From Candidatus Sumerlaeota bacterium (GTDB lineage Bacteria > Sumerlaeota > Sumerlaeia > Sumerlaeales > Sumerlaeaceae), in the NCBI GenBank assembly GCA_012513815.1, contig JAAZBM010000011.1, forward strand, positions 248,001-312,000: a stretch of 64,000 nucleotides of DNA, read 5' to 3'. Both the position numbers and the translations under genes were made by a program. This document shows, piece by piece, positions 62,557-64,000 of this stretch. Below the pieces are notes generated by a model that was not told the DNA's origin, ran no database searches, and was given only the letters and a program-made list of their open reading frames with translations. Numbering within the stretch: the first letter of the stretch is position 1; the number at the start of each line of letters is the position of its first letter.

Positions 62557-64000
62557 ATGAATTGCGACAATCATCAAATATTCCTAATCCTTAAGTGGAT
62601 CGTCCTCCTGCAGATTATCTCCGCCGGAGCCTATCCGATATGCTTCGGATTATTCTCACGTTTGCCCGACCGCGGCTACGCTCTGGCAAAGTTTCTCGGC
62701 ATACTTCTTGCTTCCTACCTTTGTTGGGTCATGGCCGCCCTCACGCCACTGACCGGCGTTTTCGATTTCTCCGTCACAACAGCATGCCTCGCGATTGGCG
62801 CCCTGTTCATTCTCGGCGGCGCCTTTCTGACACTCAACGCGAAACTGATTTTTCGACAAACATGGGTCAACATCAAAACGATACTTTGCATCGAGATAAT
62901 TTTCTGGGGAACTTTTGCGCTCATGTTTGCGTTGCGATCGCAAATCCCGCAAATCACACACATCATCAACGACTCCGCAGCCGAAAAGTTCACGGACTTC
63001 GCGATTCTGAATTCGCTGCTCTCGTCACCGGCAATCCCGCCCCAAGACGCTTGGGTTTCCGGAGCGACGATGAACTACTACTACTTCGGGCATTTCCTCT
63101 GGGCATTCATCACCAAGGCAACCGGTGTCCTGCCGGAAGTCGCCTTCAACTTGGCGCTCTGCTCAGTTGCCGGACTGATTGCGGCACTGACGTTCACGCT
63201 CGGCATGATGGTCGGAGGCAAACTCCGTTGGGGATGGATAACGGCATTCCTCGTCGTCATCGGCGGCAACCTTGACAGCACGCGGCTTGCCCTAATTTGG
63301 CTCACGCAACAGAGCGGCATCCCGTTCGACTTCTGGGCGCCATCGCGAGCCGTCGCCAACTGCATCACCGAATTTCCGGCATTCTCGCTAATTCTCAGCG
63401 ACCTGCACGCGCACCTTCTCGACTGCCCGACACTGCTCGCGGCCATGCTGATTGGCATGGAATTCATCAAAACGCGCGGCTTCTACCCCTCACTACGAGC
63501 CATGCTCACCGACCGCTTGTCGACTCTCGCGCTCATGGCCCTGCTACTCGGAGCGGCCTCAGCGACAAACTCATGGGACATGCCCGTCATGCTCGCTTTC
63601 TTTGCCCTCATCTTGTGGTGCGGCGAAATCGAGTACTCGAACCTTGACGTCTGCGCCACTGACGACGACAAAACAACAGCGATGATAACCGGGCGGCTTG
63701 CCGGTGGCCTCATCTCCTTAGCCATCGCGGTGGCGCTCGCGGCCATTGGCATGTTCATTCTTTTTGCGCCGTTCCACATGAACTTTCAAGCGCCATTCGA
63801 TGGATTCCCCATCCGGTTCAACCTTCCGGAAAACGTCACTGAGTTCTCCGAATTCGTCTCGCACTGGGGCATTTTCCTGCTCCCCGTTTTCATCTTGCTC
63901 ATCCGCAACGCATTCCGTTTCTGCCGCAAAGGCAACCACACGCCAACCACAATCGCCTTCATCTTCTCGGCAACAATTCTTGTGGCATCGATGGCATTCA
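62557..64000 (+). CDS. DUF2298 (Chlor_Arch_YYY) multi-pass membrane protein, 3' end beyond window
   Basis: The frame opens at ATG 62557 and stays open to the edge, giving at least 481 residues with more than ten hydrophobic segments. The signature MNYYYFGHF (172-180), preceded by AAEKFTDFAILNSLLSS and DAWVSG, identifies the YYY/DUF2298 family; a later NSWDMP and SDLHAHLLD are also typical. The layout resembles glycosyltransferase-C-like polytopic enzymes using lipid-linked sugars, which is inference. It begins after a strong terminator, so it starts a new unit. Stop codon not seen. Confidence 0.88.
   Translation, partial: MNCDNHQIFLILKWIVLLQIISAGAYPICFGLFSRLPDRGYALAKFLGILLASYLCWVMAALTPLTGVFDFSVTTACLAIGALFILGGAFLTLNAKLIFRQTWVNIKTILCIEIIFWGTFALMFALRSQIPQITHIINDSAAEKFTDFAILNSLLSSPAIPPQDAWVSGATMNYYYFGHFLWAFITKATGVLPEVAFNLALCSVAGLIAALTFTLGMMVGGKLRWGWITAFLVVIGGNLDSTRLALIWLTQQSGIPFDFWAPSRAVANCITEFPAFSLILSDLHAHLLDCPTLLAAMLIGMEFIKTRGFYPSLRAMLTDRLSTLALMALLLGAASATNSWDMPVMLAFFALILWCGEIEYSNLDVCATDDDKTTAMITGRLAGGLISLAIAVALAAIGMFILFAPFHMNFQAPFDGFPIRFNLPENVTEFSEFVSHWGIFLLPVFILLIRNAFRFCRKGNHTPTTIAFIFSATILVASMAF

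Overview
The window reads as a chromosomal segment of an uncultured Gram-negative bacterium of roughly even base composition. The Gram-negative envelope is inferred from a tripartite-type RND pump with a lipoprotein adaptor, a GspA/GspB (ExeA/ExeB) pair, lipoproteins and a pseudopilin. The pseudopilin consensus, a DUF2298 (Chlor_Arch_YYY) membrane protein, DUF4434 and discoidin-bearing secreted proteins, and the lack of SusC/SusD or TonB genes suggest a candidate phylum near Sumerlaeota, Hydrogenedentota or the PVC group (Lentisphaerota). This placement is an inference at low confidence. No phage, insertion sequence, CRISPR array or rRNA was seen, and no stretch over 300 bases lacks a gene.

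1-8.3 kb: a small lipoprotein, nadB overlapping an M16 peptidase, tRNA-Leu(CAA), then a tight cassette of sodium:solute symporter, zinc-type (MDR) dehydrogenase and SPASM radical SAM protein. 7.6-14 kb: a TetR regulator, an RND adaptor and an RND pump, followed convergently by an MFS exporter. 14-24.6 kb: ogt, an M23 peptidase with a long poly-serine linker, argG, a ROK sugar kinase, a 1138-residue secreted protein built of about ten BACON-like repeats, a ZIP metal transporter overlapping a DmpA-type aminopeptidase, and a hemolysin III-family protein.

24.7-43.8 kb is a saccharolytic region. A LacI regulator and the alpha/alpha-barrel protein behind it both carry a GCTTCAACGTTGAAGC-type operator. 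They are followed by secreted discoidin/carbohydrate-active-like proteins, a lone pseudopilin, two GH20 hexosaminidase-family enzymes, a glutamine cyclotransferase, a DUF4434 protein and a GH27 alpha-galactosidase with an NPCBM domain. Together these suggest stepwise removal of N-acetylhexosamine and alpha-galactose from a host or plant glycan. No sugar importer lies in this stretch, so uptake must be encoded elsewhere. Three secreted proteins end in a shared short tail of the form DWSL.

43.9-54.9 kb is housekeeping: a DnaD-like/DnaC-like helicase-loader pair, then a minus-strand run of phosphofructokinase, lipoate ligase-like protein, GspA, GspB, ruvA and a TatD-radical SAM fusion. DedA, a Cys/Met-metabolism PLP enzyme and ruvC follow. 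55-64 kb: an L,D-transpeptidase, N-carbamoylputrescine amidase, a small membrane protein, an alpha/beta esterase, a large TPR membrane protein, a membrane-anchored protein with a repeated VDLTALFAQ motif, and a DUF2298 multi-pass protein running off the right edge.
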